Below are positions 5,439 to 13,852 of a DNA stretch of 21,280 nt, piece after piece (position 1 is the stretch's first letter; each line of letters starts with the position of its first letter). Location of the stretch: positions 1 to 21,280 of the forward strand of contig JAISTU010000051.1 of NCBI GenBank assembly GCA_031272415.1, given 5' to 3'. This stretch comes from Bacteroidales bacterium (lineage in GTDB: Bacteria; Bacteroidota; Bacteroidia; Bacteroidales; WCHB1-69). The notes under the pieces were generated by a model that was given only the letters and a program-made list of their open reading frames with translations, was not told where the DNA came from and searched no databases. The position numbers and the translations under genes were made by a program.

Positions 5439-6626
5439 ATGGCAAAAGAAAAATTTGACAGGTCCAAAGCACATGTAAACATTGGAACTATTGGTCACAT
5501 TGACCACGGAAAAACGACCTTAACAGCGGCAATTACGCAAGTATTGGCTAAAAAAGGTCTGTCGGAATTTAGAAGTTTCGACTCAATTGATAATGCGCCG
5601 GAAGAAAAAGAACGCGGTATTACTATCAATACTGCACATGTAGAGTATCAAACTGCTAACCGTCACTATGCACACGTAGATTGTCCGGGACACGCTGACT
5701 ATATCAAAAATATGGTAACAGGTGCTGCACAGATGGACGGTGCTATTTTGGTTGTAGCAGCAACAGACGGTCCTATGCCTCAAACACGCGAACATATTTT
5801 GTTGGCACGTCAGGTAGGGGTACCTCGTTTGGTTGTATTTATGAACAAATGCGACATGGTTGATGACCCTGAATTGTTAGACCTCGTTGAAATGGAAGTA
5901 AGAGATTTGCTTAACTTCTATGGATTTGATGGCGACAATGCACCTGTTATCAGAGGCTCTGCATTAGGCGGCTTAAACGATGACCCTAAATGGGTAGAAA
6001 AAATTGTTGAATTGATGGACGCTTGCGACACATATATTGAACTGCCGCAACGTGCCAAAGATAAAGACTTTTTGATGCCTATTGAAGACGTGTTCTCTAT
6101 TACCGGTCGTGGCACTGTTGCTACCGGTCGTATTGAAACAGGTATCGTAAAAACAGGCGACCCTGTAGATATTATTGGTATGGGCGCAGAAAAATTGAAA
6201 TCGGTTGTTACCGGTGTGGAAATGTTCCGTAAAATACTTGACGAAGGAGAAGCAGGCGACAATGCAGGTTTATTGCTTCGTGGTATTGATAAAGACGAAA
6301 TCCGCAGAGGTATGGTTATTGCTAAACCGGGTTCAATTAAACCTCACAAACACTTCAAAGCAGAGGTATATATATTGAAGAAAGAAGAAGGCGGACGTCA
6401 CACTCCTTTCCACAATAAATATCGTCCTCAGTTCTATTTCCGCACCACTGACGTTACAGGTGAAATTATTTTACCACAAGGTGTAGAAATGGTAATGCCG
6501 GGAGATAACCTCACTATTGAAGTTCAATTGATTTCAGAAATCGCACTCAATCTCAACTTACGTTTTGCTATCCGTGAAGGAGGTAGAACGGTTGGTGCCG
6601 GTCAGGTAACTGAAATATTAGACTAA
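5439..6626 (+). CDS. tuf: Translation elongation factor EF-Tu
   Basis: 395 aa, matching the family length (E. coli 394). EF-Tu is the cytoplasmic GTPase that carries aminoacyl-tRNA to the ribosomal A site. The G domain shows the P-loop GHIDHGKT (19-26), switch I RGITI with Thr62, DCPGH (81-85), NKCD (136-139) and SAL (174-176). Domain 2 follows from about 205 (SITGRGTVATGRIE) and domain 3 from about 300, with the PQFYFRTTDVTG segment and the FAIREGGRTVGAG end. The start MAKEKFDRSKAHVNIGTIGH is the conserved N-terminus, so the ATG is secure. It follows four tRNAs and precedes tRNA-Trp-secE-nusG, the tufB-type position. Confidence 0.98.
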   Translation: MAKEKFDRSKAHVNIGTIGHIDHGKTTLTAAITQVLAKKGLSEFRSFDSIDNAPEEKERGITINTAHVEYQTANRHYAHVDCPGHADYIKNMVTGAAQMDGAILVVAATDGPMPQTREHILLARQVGVPRLVVFMNKCDMVDDPELLDLVEMEVRDLLNFYGFDGDNAPVIRGSALGGLNDDPKWVEKIVELMDACDTYIELPQRAKDKDFLMPIEDVFSITGRGTVATGRIETGIVKTGDPVDIIGMGAEKLKSVVTGVEMFRKILDEGEAGDNAGLLLRGIDKDEIRRGMVIAKPGSIKPHKHFKAEVYILKKEEGGRHTPFHNKYRPQFYFRTTDVTGEIILPQGVEMVMPGDNLTIEVQLISEIALNLNLRFAIREGGRTVGAGQVTEILD

Positions 6627-6640
6627 AGTATTATTTTTTT

Positions 6641-6690
6641 TCGCGGAGGCGTTTGACTTTGTATTTTATTTGGATTGCTTACCTCTGCGA
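6641..6690 (+). other. Long-loop inverted repeat between tuf and tRNA-Trp
   Basis: TCGCGGAGG (6641-6649) can pair over all nine positions with CCTCTGCGA (6682-6690), with one G-T pair, enclosing 32 nt. The right arm ends 3 bp before tRNA-Trp. The T-run lies before the stem, not after it, so it is not a terminator. A processing signal between the tuf mRNA and the tRNA is a possible role. Confidence 0.45.
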
Positions 6691-6693
6691 AAT

Positions 6694-6764
6694 AGGAGCA
6701 TAGTTTAAGGGTAGAATAGTGGTCTCCAAAACCATTGATGGGCGTTCGAATCGCTCTGCTCCTG
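6694..6764 (+). tRNA. tRNA-Trp (anticodon CCA)
   Basis: A 71-nt cloverleaf. Acceptor AGGAGCA (6694-6700) pairs perfectly with TGCTCCT (6757-6763); the discriminator is G6764, the usual base for tryptophan tRNA. The anticodon stem GTGGT/ACCAT encloses CTCCAAA, giving CCA. The T arm has CGTTCGAATCG. The D stem (GTTT/GAAT) is weak. tRNA-Trp just upstream of secE is common in bacteria. Confidence 0.93.
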
Positions 6765-6798
6765 CTAAAAATAAGAGAATAAATAAAAAAGGTATATA

Positions 6799-7023
6799 AT
6801 GAAAAAGATAATTAGATACATAAAAGAATCTTATGACGAGTTGGTGCACAAAGTAACGTGGCCGTCATTGGAAGAGTTGCAAAATAGTGCAGTAGTAGTA
6901 TCTGTTGCGTCCTTAGTGATAGCGATAGTAGTTTTTTTGATGGATTTTTCCTTTGGAGTACAAGATATTGCTTTTGGAGAATTTCATTGGAAGGGTTTAT
7001 TAGGGTTCTTATATGGTGTATAG
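6799..7023 (+). CDS. secE: Preprotein translocase subunit SecE
   Basis: 74 aa, the short single-helix form of SecE found in most bacteria outside the enterics. It clamps SecY in the SecYEG channel of the inner membrane. The amphipathic N-terminal part ends in the family motif ELVHKVTWPSLEEL (14-27), followed by a transmembrane helix at about 31-51. The start is 34 bp after tRNA-Trp in an A-rich leader. It precedes nusG, as in nearly all bacteria. Confidence 0.95.
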   Translation: MKKIIRYIKESYDELVHKVTWPSLEELQNSAVVVSVASLVIAIVVFLMDFSFGVQDIAFGEFHWKGLLGFLYGV

Positions 7024-7116
7024 TAGTAATGAAAATGACAGTTTTGTCTTGCTTCCTTAGATTTCGGTCTTAAAAGATGAAACTTTAATTTTATAAATAA
7101 AAAGAATAGATAATTT

Positions 7117-7707
7117 ATGTTTGTAGAACACATAGAAGGTACAGGAGAAGAGCAATTAGATACAGTAGAAAATCCTCTCAAATGGTACGTTTTGAAGACC
7201 ATCAGAGGACACGAGAAAAAGATAAAAGCCTTATTGGAAACAAGAATTGAGACCACTAAGTTGCAAGATGCTGTTCCTCGTATATTGTTGCCCACTGAGA
7301 AAGTGTTTCATATTCGCAACGGCAAAAAGATTTCAAAGGAAAAGACTTGTTATTCAGGTTATATTTTTGTTGAAGCAGACCTTTCGCAGGGGGAGGCAAA
7401 GTATGTATTGAGAAGCACTCCGGGTGTGCTTGGATTTTTGGGCGGTGAGGAGAGTCCCGAACCTCTCAAGGAGCAAGAGGCACTGCGTCTAATGGGTGTG
7501 ATAGATGAGATGGAAGACCCGATAGAAGCAACAGGTACATTTTCAAAAGGTACTGCAATCAAAGTTATCGACGGACCTTTCAATTCCTTTGAGGGTGAAA
7601 TAGAAGAAGTTGATACGGAGCGAAAGAAATTAAAAGTAACGGTGAAAATATTTGGGCGAAAAACACCGCTTGAATTGCACTTTTCACAAGTAGAAAAACT
7701 TTCATAG
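7117..7707 (+). CDS. nusG: Transcription termination/antitermination factor NusG
   Basis: 196 aa. NusG binds RNA polymerase through its N-terminal domain and Rho or ribosomal S10 through its C-terminal KOW domain. The NGN domain starts at KWYVLKTIRGHEKK (22-35) and contains SGYIFVEADL (80-89) and TPGVLGFLGG (101-110). The KOW domain runs from FSKGTAIKVIDGPF (142-155) to about 195. The first 20 residues are a short acidic N-terminal extension. No other in-frame ATG lies between Met1 and the NGN domain, so the extension is probably real. The 93-bp spacer after secE holds no evident promoter. Confidence 0.96.
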   Translation: MFVEHIEGTGEEQLDTVENPLKWYVLKTIRGHEKKIKALLETRIETTKLQDAVPRILLPTEKVFHIRNGKKISKEKTCYSGYIFVEADLSQGEAKYVLRSTPGVLGFLGGEESPEPLKEQEALRLMGVIDEMEDPIEATGTFSKGTAIKVIDGPFNSFEGEIEEVDTERKKLKVTVKIFGRKTPLELHFSQVEKLS

Positions 7708-7760
7708 CAACAATGGTTCGTTTAGTAGTAATTAAAAACAAATTTATTAAAGGTTAAAAA

Positions 7761-8207
7761 ATGGCAAAAGAAGTAGCAGGACTTATTAAATTACAGATAA
7801 AAGGAGGTGCTGCAAACCCGTCTCCACCTGTAGGACCGGCACTCGGTTCCAAAGGGGTTAATATTATGGAGTTTTGTAAGCAGTTTAATGCACGTACACA
7901 AGACCAAGCCGGTAAGGTGATACCTGTAATTATTACTGTTTATAAGGACAAGTCTTTTGATTTTATCATTAAGACGCCTCCTGTGGCTATTCAGATTATG
8001 GAGGTCGCAAAACTTCAAAAAGGGTCAGCAGAGCCTAACCGTAACAAAGTGGCAACTCTAACGTGGGATGCAGTTCGGACTATCGCTGAAAGTAAGATGG
8101 CAGATTTGAACTGTTTTACGGTAGAGTCGGCAATGAGTATGGTGGCAGGTACTGCACGCAGCATGGGTGTTACTGTCAAAGGTGGCACTAATCCATTTGA
8201 AAACTAA
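7761..8207 (+). CDS. rplK: 50S ribosomal protein L11
   Basis: 148 aa, the family length. L11 binds the GTPase-associated 23S rRNA region at the base of the L7/L12 stalk and is the site affected by thiopeptide antibiotics. The N-terminal domain holds the proline-rich NPSPPVGPALGSKGVNI (19-35); the RNA-binding C-terminal domain starts at about 75 and ends in AGTARSMGVTVKG. It starts 53 bp after nusG. I see no clear L1-binding hairpin in that gap. Confidence 0.97.
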   Translation: MAKEVAGLIKLQIKGGAANPSPPVGPALGSKGVNIMEFCKQFNARTQDQAGKVIPVIITVYKDKSFDFIIKTPPVAIQIMEVAKLQKGSAEPNRNKVATLTWDAVRTIAESKMADLNCFTVESAMSMVAGTARSMGVTVKGGTNPFEN

Positions 8208-8231
8208 AATCGTTTAAAAATTAAAAACAAA

Positions 8232-8927
8232 ATGGCGAAAATAGCAAAAAAACGAAGAGAAGCCAACGCAAAGCACGACCTATCAAAGGTTTATAGTTTG
8301 ACGGAGGCTGTACAGATTGTCAAAGACATCACTTATACTAAATTTGATGCGTCAGTGGATGTTGATGTTCGTTTGGGCGTTGACCCCCGCAAAGCGAATC
8401 AAATGGTACGTGGTGTTGTAACTTTACCGCATGGGACAGGAAAAACTGTTCGTGTATTGGCACTCGTTACGCCTGAAAAGGAAGACGAAGCCAAAGCCGC
8501 GGGAGCCGAACATGTAGGTTTAGACGATTACATCCAGCAAATCAAAAATGGTTGGACAGATGTGGACGTAATAATTACCATGCCGAGCGTAATGCCCAAA
8601 ATCGGTGCATTGGGAAAGATATTAGGACCAAGAGGTCTTATGCCCAATCCTAAAACAGGTACCGTAACGATGGACATTGGCAAAGCAATCAGCGAGGTGA
8701 AAGCAGGTAAAATAGACTTCAAAGTGGATAAATTTGGAATTATTCACACCTCAATCGCAAAAGTTTCGTTTGCAAACAATGCAATCGAAGAAAATGCAAG
8801 AGAAGTATTGCAGACTATTATTAAGTTGAAACCTACTGCTGCAAAAGGTACTTATATCAAAAGCATTTATCTTGCCAGCACGATGAGCGGTGGTGTTCAG
8901 GTAGATGTAAAATCAGTTACAATTTAA
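8232..8927 (+). CDS. rplA: 50S ribosomal protein L1
   Basis: 231 aa, the usual length. L1 forms the mobile stalk beside the E site and in many bacteria represses its own operon by binding mRNA. The hallmark GALGKILGPRGLMPNPKTGT is at about 121-140, with the L1 N-terminal KRREANAKHDLSKVYSL and the C-terminal YIKSIYLASTMSGGVQVD. The gap after rplK is 24 bp. rplJ follows after only 17 bp. Confidence 0.97.
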   Translation: MAKIAKKRREANAKHDLSKVYSLTEAVQIVKDITYTKFDASVDVDVRLGVDPRKANQMVRGVVTLPHGTGKTVRVLALVTPEKEDEAKAAGAEHVGLDDYIQQIKNGWTDVDVIITMPSVMPKIGALGKILGPRGLMPNPKTGTVTMDIGKAISEVKAGKIDFKVDKFGIIHTSIAKVSFANNAIEENAREVLQTIIKLKPTAAKGTYIKSIYLASTMSGGVQVDVKSVTI

Positions 8928-8944
8928 AAAATTAGCAGATAGAG

Positions 8945-9460
8945 ATGAAGAAAGAAGAAAAAAGCATCATTATCAATCAGATAGCAGAAATGTTATCGGG
9001 CTATAATACTGTTTATGTAACTGATATATCCGGTCTGACGGTAGAAAAGAGCAACGAATTAAGAAGAATATGTTTTAAGAAAGGCATCCAATTAAAGATG
9101 GTAAAAAACACATTTCTTAAGCGTGCTTTTGAACAGTTAGACACAGATTATTCTCAAATGTATGAGGCTTTACATGGTACTTCGGCAATAATGCTTGCCG
9201 ATACGGGCAATGCGCCGGCGAAATTGGTAAAAGAATTTCGTGGCAAAGAGTCCATACCTGCAATTAAAGCGGCATACATAGAAGAGACTGTTTATCTGGG
9301 AGACAATCAGTTAGATTTTCTGTGCAGTATTAAATCGAAAGGAGAACTTATTGGGGATTTGGTTGCCTTATTGCAATCGCCGGCACGTAATGTGATTTCG
9401 GCTTTACAATCGGGTGGCGGTAAACTTGCCGGTATAGTAAAAACCCTTTCGGAAAGGTAA
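8945..9460 (+). CDS. rplJ: 50S ribosomal protein L10
   Basis: 171 aa. L10 anchors L7/L12 dimers to the ribosome through its C-terminal helix. The globular domain carries VYVTDISGLTVEKSNELR (23-40) and KMVKNTFLKRA (51-61). The C-terminal helix is preceded by LLQSPARNVISALQSGGGKL (142-161). The 17-bp gap to rplA leaves no room for the L10-binding leader RNA found ahead of rplJ in other phyla, unless it lies within rplA. Confidence 0.96.
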   Translation: MKKEEKSIIINQIAEMLSGYNTVYVTDISGLTVEKSNELRRICFKKGIQLKMVKNTFLKRAFEQLDTDYSQMYEALHGTSAIMLADTGNAPAKLVKEFRGKESIPAIKAAYIEETVYLGDNQLDFLCSIKSKGELIGDLVALLQSPARNVISALQSGGGKLAGIVKTLSER

Positions 9461-9521
9461 AAAAACATTAGTAGTATTTAATTAAAATTATTTAGTAAAA
9501 CATTAAAAAAGTAAAAATAAC

Positions 9522-9899
9522 ATGGCAGATTTAAAAACATTCGCAGAACAATTGGTTAACTTAACCGTTAAAGAAGTTAATGAACTGGCTCAAATATTAA
9601 AAGATGAGTATGGCATTGAACCCGCAGCCGCTGCAGTAGCAGTAGCCGCCGGACCAGCCGCAGCCGCAGCCGACGCTGTTGAGGAAAAAACATCATTTGA
9701 TGTAATTCTCAAAGCCGCTGGGGCGCAAAAGTTAGCCGTAGTTAAGTTAGTTAAAGAATTAACCAGTCTTGGCTTAAAAGAAGCCAAAGAACTCGTTGAT
9801 GCTGCTCCGAAACCTTTGAAAGAAGGTATCACCAAAGACGAAGCCGAAGGTTTGAAAAAATCTTTGGAAGAAGTTGGTGCCGAAGTAGAAATCAAATAA
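9522..9899 (+). CDS. rplL: 50S ribosomal protein L7/L12
   Basis: 125 aa, the standard length. L7/L12 dimers form the stalk that recruits and activates translational GTPases. The N-terminal dimerisation domain (1 to about 33) is followed by an Ala-rich flexible hinge (about 36-53) and a C-terminal domain with LKAAGAQKLAVVKLVKE and the lysine-rich LGLKEAKELVDAAPKPLKEG used for factor contact. It is separated from rplJ by 61 bp and followed by a strong terminator-like hairpin. Confidence 0.97.
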   Translation: MADLKTFAEQLVNLTVKEVNELAQILKDEYGIEPAAAAVAVAAGPAAAAADAVEEKTSFDVILKAAGAQKLAVVKLVKELTSLGLKEAKELVDAAPKPLKEGITKDEAEGLKKSLEEVGAEVEIK

Positions 9900-9913
9900 A
9901 TATTTCAATTGCG

Positions 9914-9957
9914 ACATATTAGCCTGTTGTATTTGCAACAGGCTGATATGTTTTTTT
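9914..9957 (+). terminator. Intrinsic terminator/attenuator between rplL and rpoB
   Basis: ACATATTAGCCTGTTG (9914-9929) pairs with CAACAGGCTGATATGT (9936-9951) over 16 positions, with one T-G pair, around the loop TATTTG. Seven T's follow directly (9951-9957). This is the strongest terminator in the window. It lies inside the rplL-rpoB spacer, so it probably works as a partial terminator that reduces rpoBC transcription. E. coli has an attenuator at the same place. Confidence 0.85.
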
Positions 9958-10012
9958 GTACAAGTGCTTTAATTTTTTTTAGTAGTAAAACAATTTTAAA
10001 AACCGTAGAACA

Positions 10013-13000
10013 TTGGTTAAAAAAACAGAACGAATTAGTTTTGCCTCTGTGGCACAGGAAGAGTATCCCGATTTTTTGGATATTCAAATTAAGTCTTTTA
10101 AAGATTTTTTTCAGTTAGATACGAACCCTGAAAATCGTAAAAAAGAAGGGTTGTATCGCGTATTTAAGGAGAATTTTCCCATATCCGATGCAAGGAATAG
10201 TTTTGTGTTGGAGTTTATGGATTATTATGTAGATGCTCCGCGTTATTCAATAGAAGAGTGTGTATCAAGAGGGCTGACCTATTGTGTCCCCTTAAAAGCA
10301 AAAATGCGTCTCTATTGTACGGATGTAGAGCATGAGGATTTTGAAACAATCATTCAAGAAGTATATTTGGGATTGATACCCTATATGACACCGTCAGGTA
10401 CTTTTGTTATCAATGGTGCAGAAAGGGTAGTTGTTTCTCAATTGCATCGCTCTCCGGGTGTATTTTTCGGTACATCTCTTCATACTAACGGAACACTTTT
10501 GTATTCAGCACGAATAATTCCTTTTAAAGGGTCGTGGATTGAATTTACTACCGACATTTCCAATGTTATGTATGCATATATTGACCGTAAGAAAAAATTA
10601 CCTGTTACTACTCTTTTGAGAGCGATAGGTTATGAAACGGACAAAGATATTTTGCAAATATTTGACATGGCTGACGAAGTAAAAGTTAACAAAGTTACAC
10701 TCAAAAAGTTAGTAGGCTCACGCTTAGCCGCCAGAGTTGTACGTACTTGGGAGGAAGATTTTGTTGAAGAAGATACAGGAGAAGTCGTTACTATACCGCG
10801 TACTGAAATCTTAATAGATAGGGAGGAGGTGTTGGAAGAGAAGCATTTCAATTTGATACTTGATAATGGAATTAAGAGTATTTTGATTCATAAAAATGAT
10901 GAAAATGCAGCCAATTATTCCATTATATATAATACATTGCAGAAAGACCCTGCCAATTCCGAAAAACAAGCAATAGAATATATTTATTTTCAATTGCGTA
11001 GTGCTGCTCCCCCAGATGAGGAGACCGCACGAATGGCGCTGGAAAAATTGTTCTTTTCTGAAAAAAGATATGATTTGGGAGAAGTTGGGCGTTACCGTAT
11101 CAATCGTAAATTGGGCTTAACAATTCCAATGGAGACCCGCATTTTGACCAAAGAAGATATTATCTCTATTATTAAACATTTGATAGAGTTGATAAATTCA
11201 AGAGCGGAAGTAGATGATATTGACCACCTTAGCAATCGTAGAGTAAGAACTGTAGGGGAGCAATTAGCCAATCAATTTTCTATGGGTTTATTACGTATGT
11301 CTCGTACCATTCGCGACAGAATGAATGTACGTGATAGTGAGAATTTTAATCCTATTGATTTGGTTAATTCCAAGACATTGACTTCGGTTATCAATTCCTT
11401 TTTTGGGACGAACCAATTGTCTCAATTTATGGACCAGACCAATCCTTTGGCAGAGATTACGCATAAACGTAGAATTTCTGCATTAGGGCAGGGTGGTTTG
11501 TCGCGTGAGCGTGCCGGATTTGAGGTCAGGGACGTGCATTATACACACTATGGCCGTTTGTGTACTATTGAGACGCCTGAAGGTCCTAATATTGGATTGA
11601 TTTCTTCTTTGTGTGTGTTTGCAAAAATCAATCATCTTGGTTTTATTGAAACGCCTTATCGCAGAGTAGTAGATGGTAAGGTTTGTGTCAAAGAGCCGTT
11701 TGTTTATTTGGGAGCAGAAGAAGACCAAGATTTGACCATTGCGCAGGCGACGACACATTTTGACCCCAAAACGGGTGAATTTTTACAAGATAGAATTAAG
11801 GCGCGTCATGAGGCTGATTATCCGATAGTTAGTCCTAATGAAATTGATGCTTTGGATATAGCCCCCAATCAGATTGCCTCTATTGCCGCCTCATTGATTC
11901 CATTTTTGGAGCATGATGATGCAAACCGTGCATTGATGGGTTCCAATATGATGCGTCAGGCAGTACCTTTGTTGCGTGCAGAAGCCCCTATTGTAGGGAC
12001 AGGTTTGGAAGAAAAATTAGCCAGAGCCTCCCGCACGCAAATTTATGCCGAAGGAAAAGGTATTGTGGAATATGTAGATGCCAATAGAATGGAAATCAGA
12101 TATGATTTTTCCGAAGATGATGAATTAGCAAGTTTCGATTCTAACTTAAAAGAATATACATTTACTAAAAATCAGCGTACTAACCAAAGTACGGTTGTTA
12201 ATATTCAGCCTATTGTACGGCGTGGCGATAAAGTAGTTGCAGGACAATGTTTGACAGAAGGCTATGCTACAAAGGGAGGTGAGTTGGCATTAGGACGCAA
12301 TCTTAAAGTTGCATTTATGCCTTGGAAAGGGTATAATTTTGAGGATGCTATCGTAATTTCAGAAAAAGTAGTCAAAGAAGATTGGTTTACTTCTATTCAT
12401 GTAGACGAGTATATGTTGGAAGTGAGAGACACCAAACGTGGTGCGGAAGAATTGACTTGCGATATTCCCAATGTGAGCAGCGATACGGTTAAAAATTTGG
12501 ATTCATCAGGGGTCGTTTGTGTAGGTACTCATATTAAAGAAGGTGATATTTTGATTGGAAAGATTACACCCAAAGGAGAATCTTACCCGACACCGGAAGA
12601 GAAACTTTTGCGGGCTATCTTTGGCGATAAAGCAGGTGATGTAAAAGACGCTTCTCTTAAAGCACCGCCTTCAACCGAAGGTATTGTGTTGAAGAACTGT
12701 ATTTTTGAGCGAAAAGTTAAAAATCGTAGAGAAAAAAATGACGACAAAAAAACAGTTAAAGATATTGAAGATGATTTGGAAAAGAAATCCAATGATTTGA
12801 AAAATACGCTTGTTGCGAAGTTATATAAACTTACAGAAGGCAGAGTTTCTCGCGGAATATCAGATATTTTTGGGAATCTGCTTATCCCCAAGGGACCTAA
12901 ATTTTCACAAAAAGCATTGGCAGCAATTGACTATTTGACAGTTGATTTATCTGATTGGACGGCAGACGAAAGCGTCAACCGGTTGGTAGAAAGAATTGTT

Positions 13001-13816
13001 AGAAATTATTGCGAAAAATACAGAGAATTAGTTGCCAAAGCAACACGAGAAAAATTTACACTTACCATAGGCGAGGAATTGCCGGCAGGTATTGTAAAAA
13101 TGGCAAAAGTATACATAGTTAACAAGCGTAAATTGCGCGTAGGAGACAAAATGGCAGGCAGACACGGGAACAAAGGTATTGTTGCCAAAATTGTTCGCGA
13201 AGAAGATATGCCGTTTATGGAAGACGGAACGCCGGTTGATATTGTATTAAATCCGTTGGGCGTACCTTCACGTATGAACATCGGACAGATATACGAAACC
13301 ATTTTGGGCTGGGCAGGTCATAAATTAGGATTGAAATTTGCAACTCCTATTTTTGACGGGGCAACGCTTGAGCAGGTTAATTCATACCTTAAAAAAGCAG
13401 ACTTACCCGAAAACGGTAGCGTTTATCTTTATGATGGCGGCACGGGCGAAAGGTTTGAACAGCCTGTAACTGTGGGTTATATCTATATGTTGAAATTACA
13501 CCACATGGTAGATGACAAAATGCACGCTCGTTCTATTGGACCTTACTCGCTGATAACTCAGCAGCCATTAGGCGGTAAAGCACAGTTTGGTGGTCAGCGT
13601 TTTGGGGAAATGGAAGTTTGGGCATTGGAAGCCTTTGGAGCGGCTAATATTTTACAGGAAATTCTTACTGTTAAGTCGGATGATGTTAACGGTAGGGCTA
13701 AAATGTATGAGGCTATTGTCAAAGGAGATGTCCCCCAATCACCGGGTTTGCCTGAATCGTTTAATGTATTGGTCAACGAATTACGCAGTTTGGCATTGGA
13801 AGTTACGTTTGAATAA
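10013..13816 (+). CDS. rpoB: DNA-directed RNA polymerase subunit beta
   Basis: 1267 aa, the usual size in Bacteroidota (about 1270). RpoB forms one pincer and part of the active site of RNA polymerase. The start is TTG at 10013. In-frame codons back to the TAA at 9986 include no ATG, and the protein already matches family sequence by ERISFASVAQEEYPDFLDIQ. The rifampicin region (about 470-500) holds QFMDQTNPLAEITHKRRISAL. The active-site segment KMAGRHGNKG is at 1046-1055, with Lys1046 and Lys1054 matching E. coli K1065 and K1073. A charged lineage insert lies at about 897-935. Gln493 and Thr518 replace prolines that are conserved in E. coli (P535 and P560). The C-terminus contains the GGKAQFGGQRFGEMEVWALEA block. 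rpoC follows after 36 bp. Confidence 0.97.
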   Translation: MVKKTERISFASVAQEEYPDFLDIQIKSFKDFFQLDTNPENRKKEGLYRVFKENFPISDARNSFVLEFMDYYVDAPRYSIEECVSRGLTYCVPLKAKMRLYCTDVEHEDFETIIQEVYLGLIPYMTPSGTFVINGAERVVVSQLHRSPGVFFGTSLHTNGTLLYSARIIPFKGSWIEFTTDISNVMYAYIDRKKKLPVTTLLRAIGYETDKDILQIFDMADEVKVNKVTLKKLVGSRLAARVVRTWEEDFVEEDTGEVVTIPRTEILIDREEVLEEKHFNLILDNGIKSILIHKNDENAANYSIIYNTLQKDPANSEKQAIEYIYFQLRSAAPPDEETARMALEKLFFSEKRYDLGEVGRYRINRKLGLTIPMETRILTKEDIISIIKHLIELINSRAEVDDIDHLSNRRVRTVGEQLANQFSMGLLRMSRTIRDRMNVRDSENFNPIDLVNSKTLTSVINSFFGTNQLSQFMDQTNPLAEITHKRRISALGQGGLSRERAGFEVRDVHYTHYGRLCTIETPEGPNIGLISSLCVFAKINHLGFIETPYRRVVDGKVCVKEPFVYLGAEEDQDLTIAQATTHFDPKTGEFLQDRIKARHEADYPIVSPNEIDALDIAPNQIASIAASLIPFLEHDDANRALMGSNMMRQAVPLLRAEAPIVGTGLEEKLARASRTQIYAEGKGIVEYVDANRMEIRYDFSEDDELASFDSNLKEYTFTKNQRTNQSTVVNIQPIVRRGDKVVAGQCLTEGYATKGGELALGRNLKVAFMPWKGYNFEDAIVISEKVVKEDWFTSIHVDEYMLEVRDTKRGAEELTCDIPNVSSDTVKNLDSSGVVCVGTHIKEGDILIGKITPKGESYPTPEEKLLRAIFGDKAGDVKDASLKAPPSTEGIVLKNCIFERKVKNRREKNDDKKTVKDIEDDLEKKSNDLKNTLVAKLYKLTEGRVSRGISDIFGNLLIPKGPKFSQKALAAIDYLTVDLSDWTADESVNRLVERIVRNYCEKYRELVAKATREKFTLTIGEELPAGIVKMAKVYIVNKRKLRVGDKMAGRHGNKGIVAKIVREEDMPFMEDGTPVDIVLNPLGVPSRMNIGQIYETILGWAGHKLGLKFATPIFDGATLEQVNSYLKKADLPENGSVYLYDGGTGERFEQPVTVGYIYMLKLHHMVDDKMHARSIGPYSLITQQPLGGKAQFGGQRFGEMEVWALEAFGAANILQEILTVKSDDVNGRAKMYEAIVKGDVPQSPGLPESFNVLVNELRSLALEVTFE

Positions 13817-13852
13817 AAAAAAATAAAATAAAACAGTAAAATACAAGAAATT

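Noticed and set aside
7708..7760. L1-binding regulatory hairpin before rplK
   Set aside because: The 53-bp gap is A/T-rich and I could not find a convincing stem like the L1 rRNA site.
9590..9895. Minus-strand frame of 101 codons opposite rplL
   Set aside because: It is a shadow of the Ala-rich rplL coding sequence with no family likeness. The same holds for the other frames opposite rpoB, rpoC and tuf.
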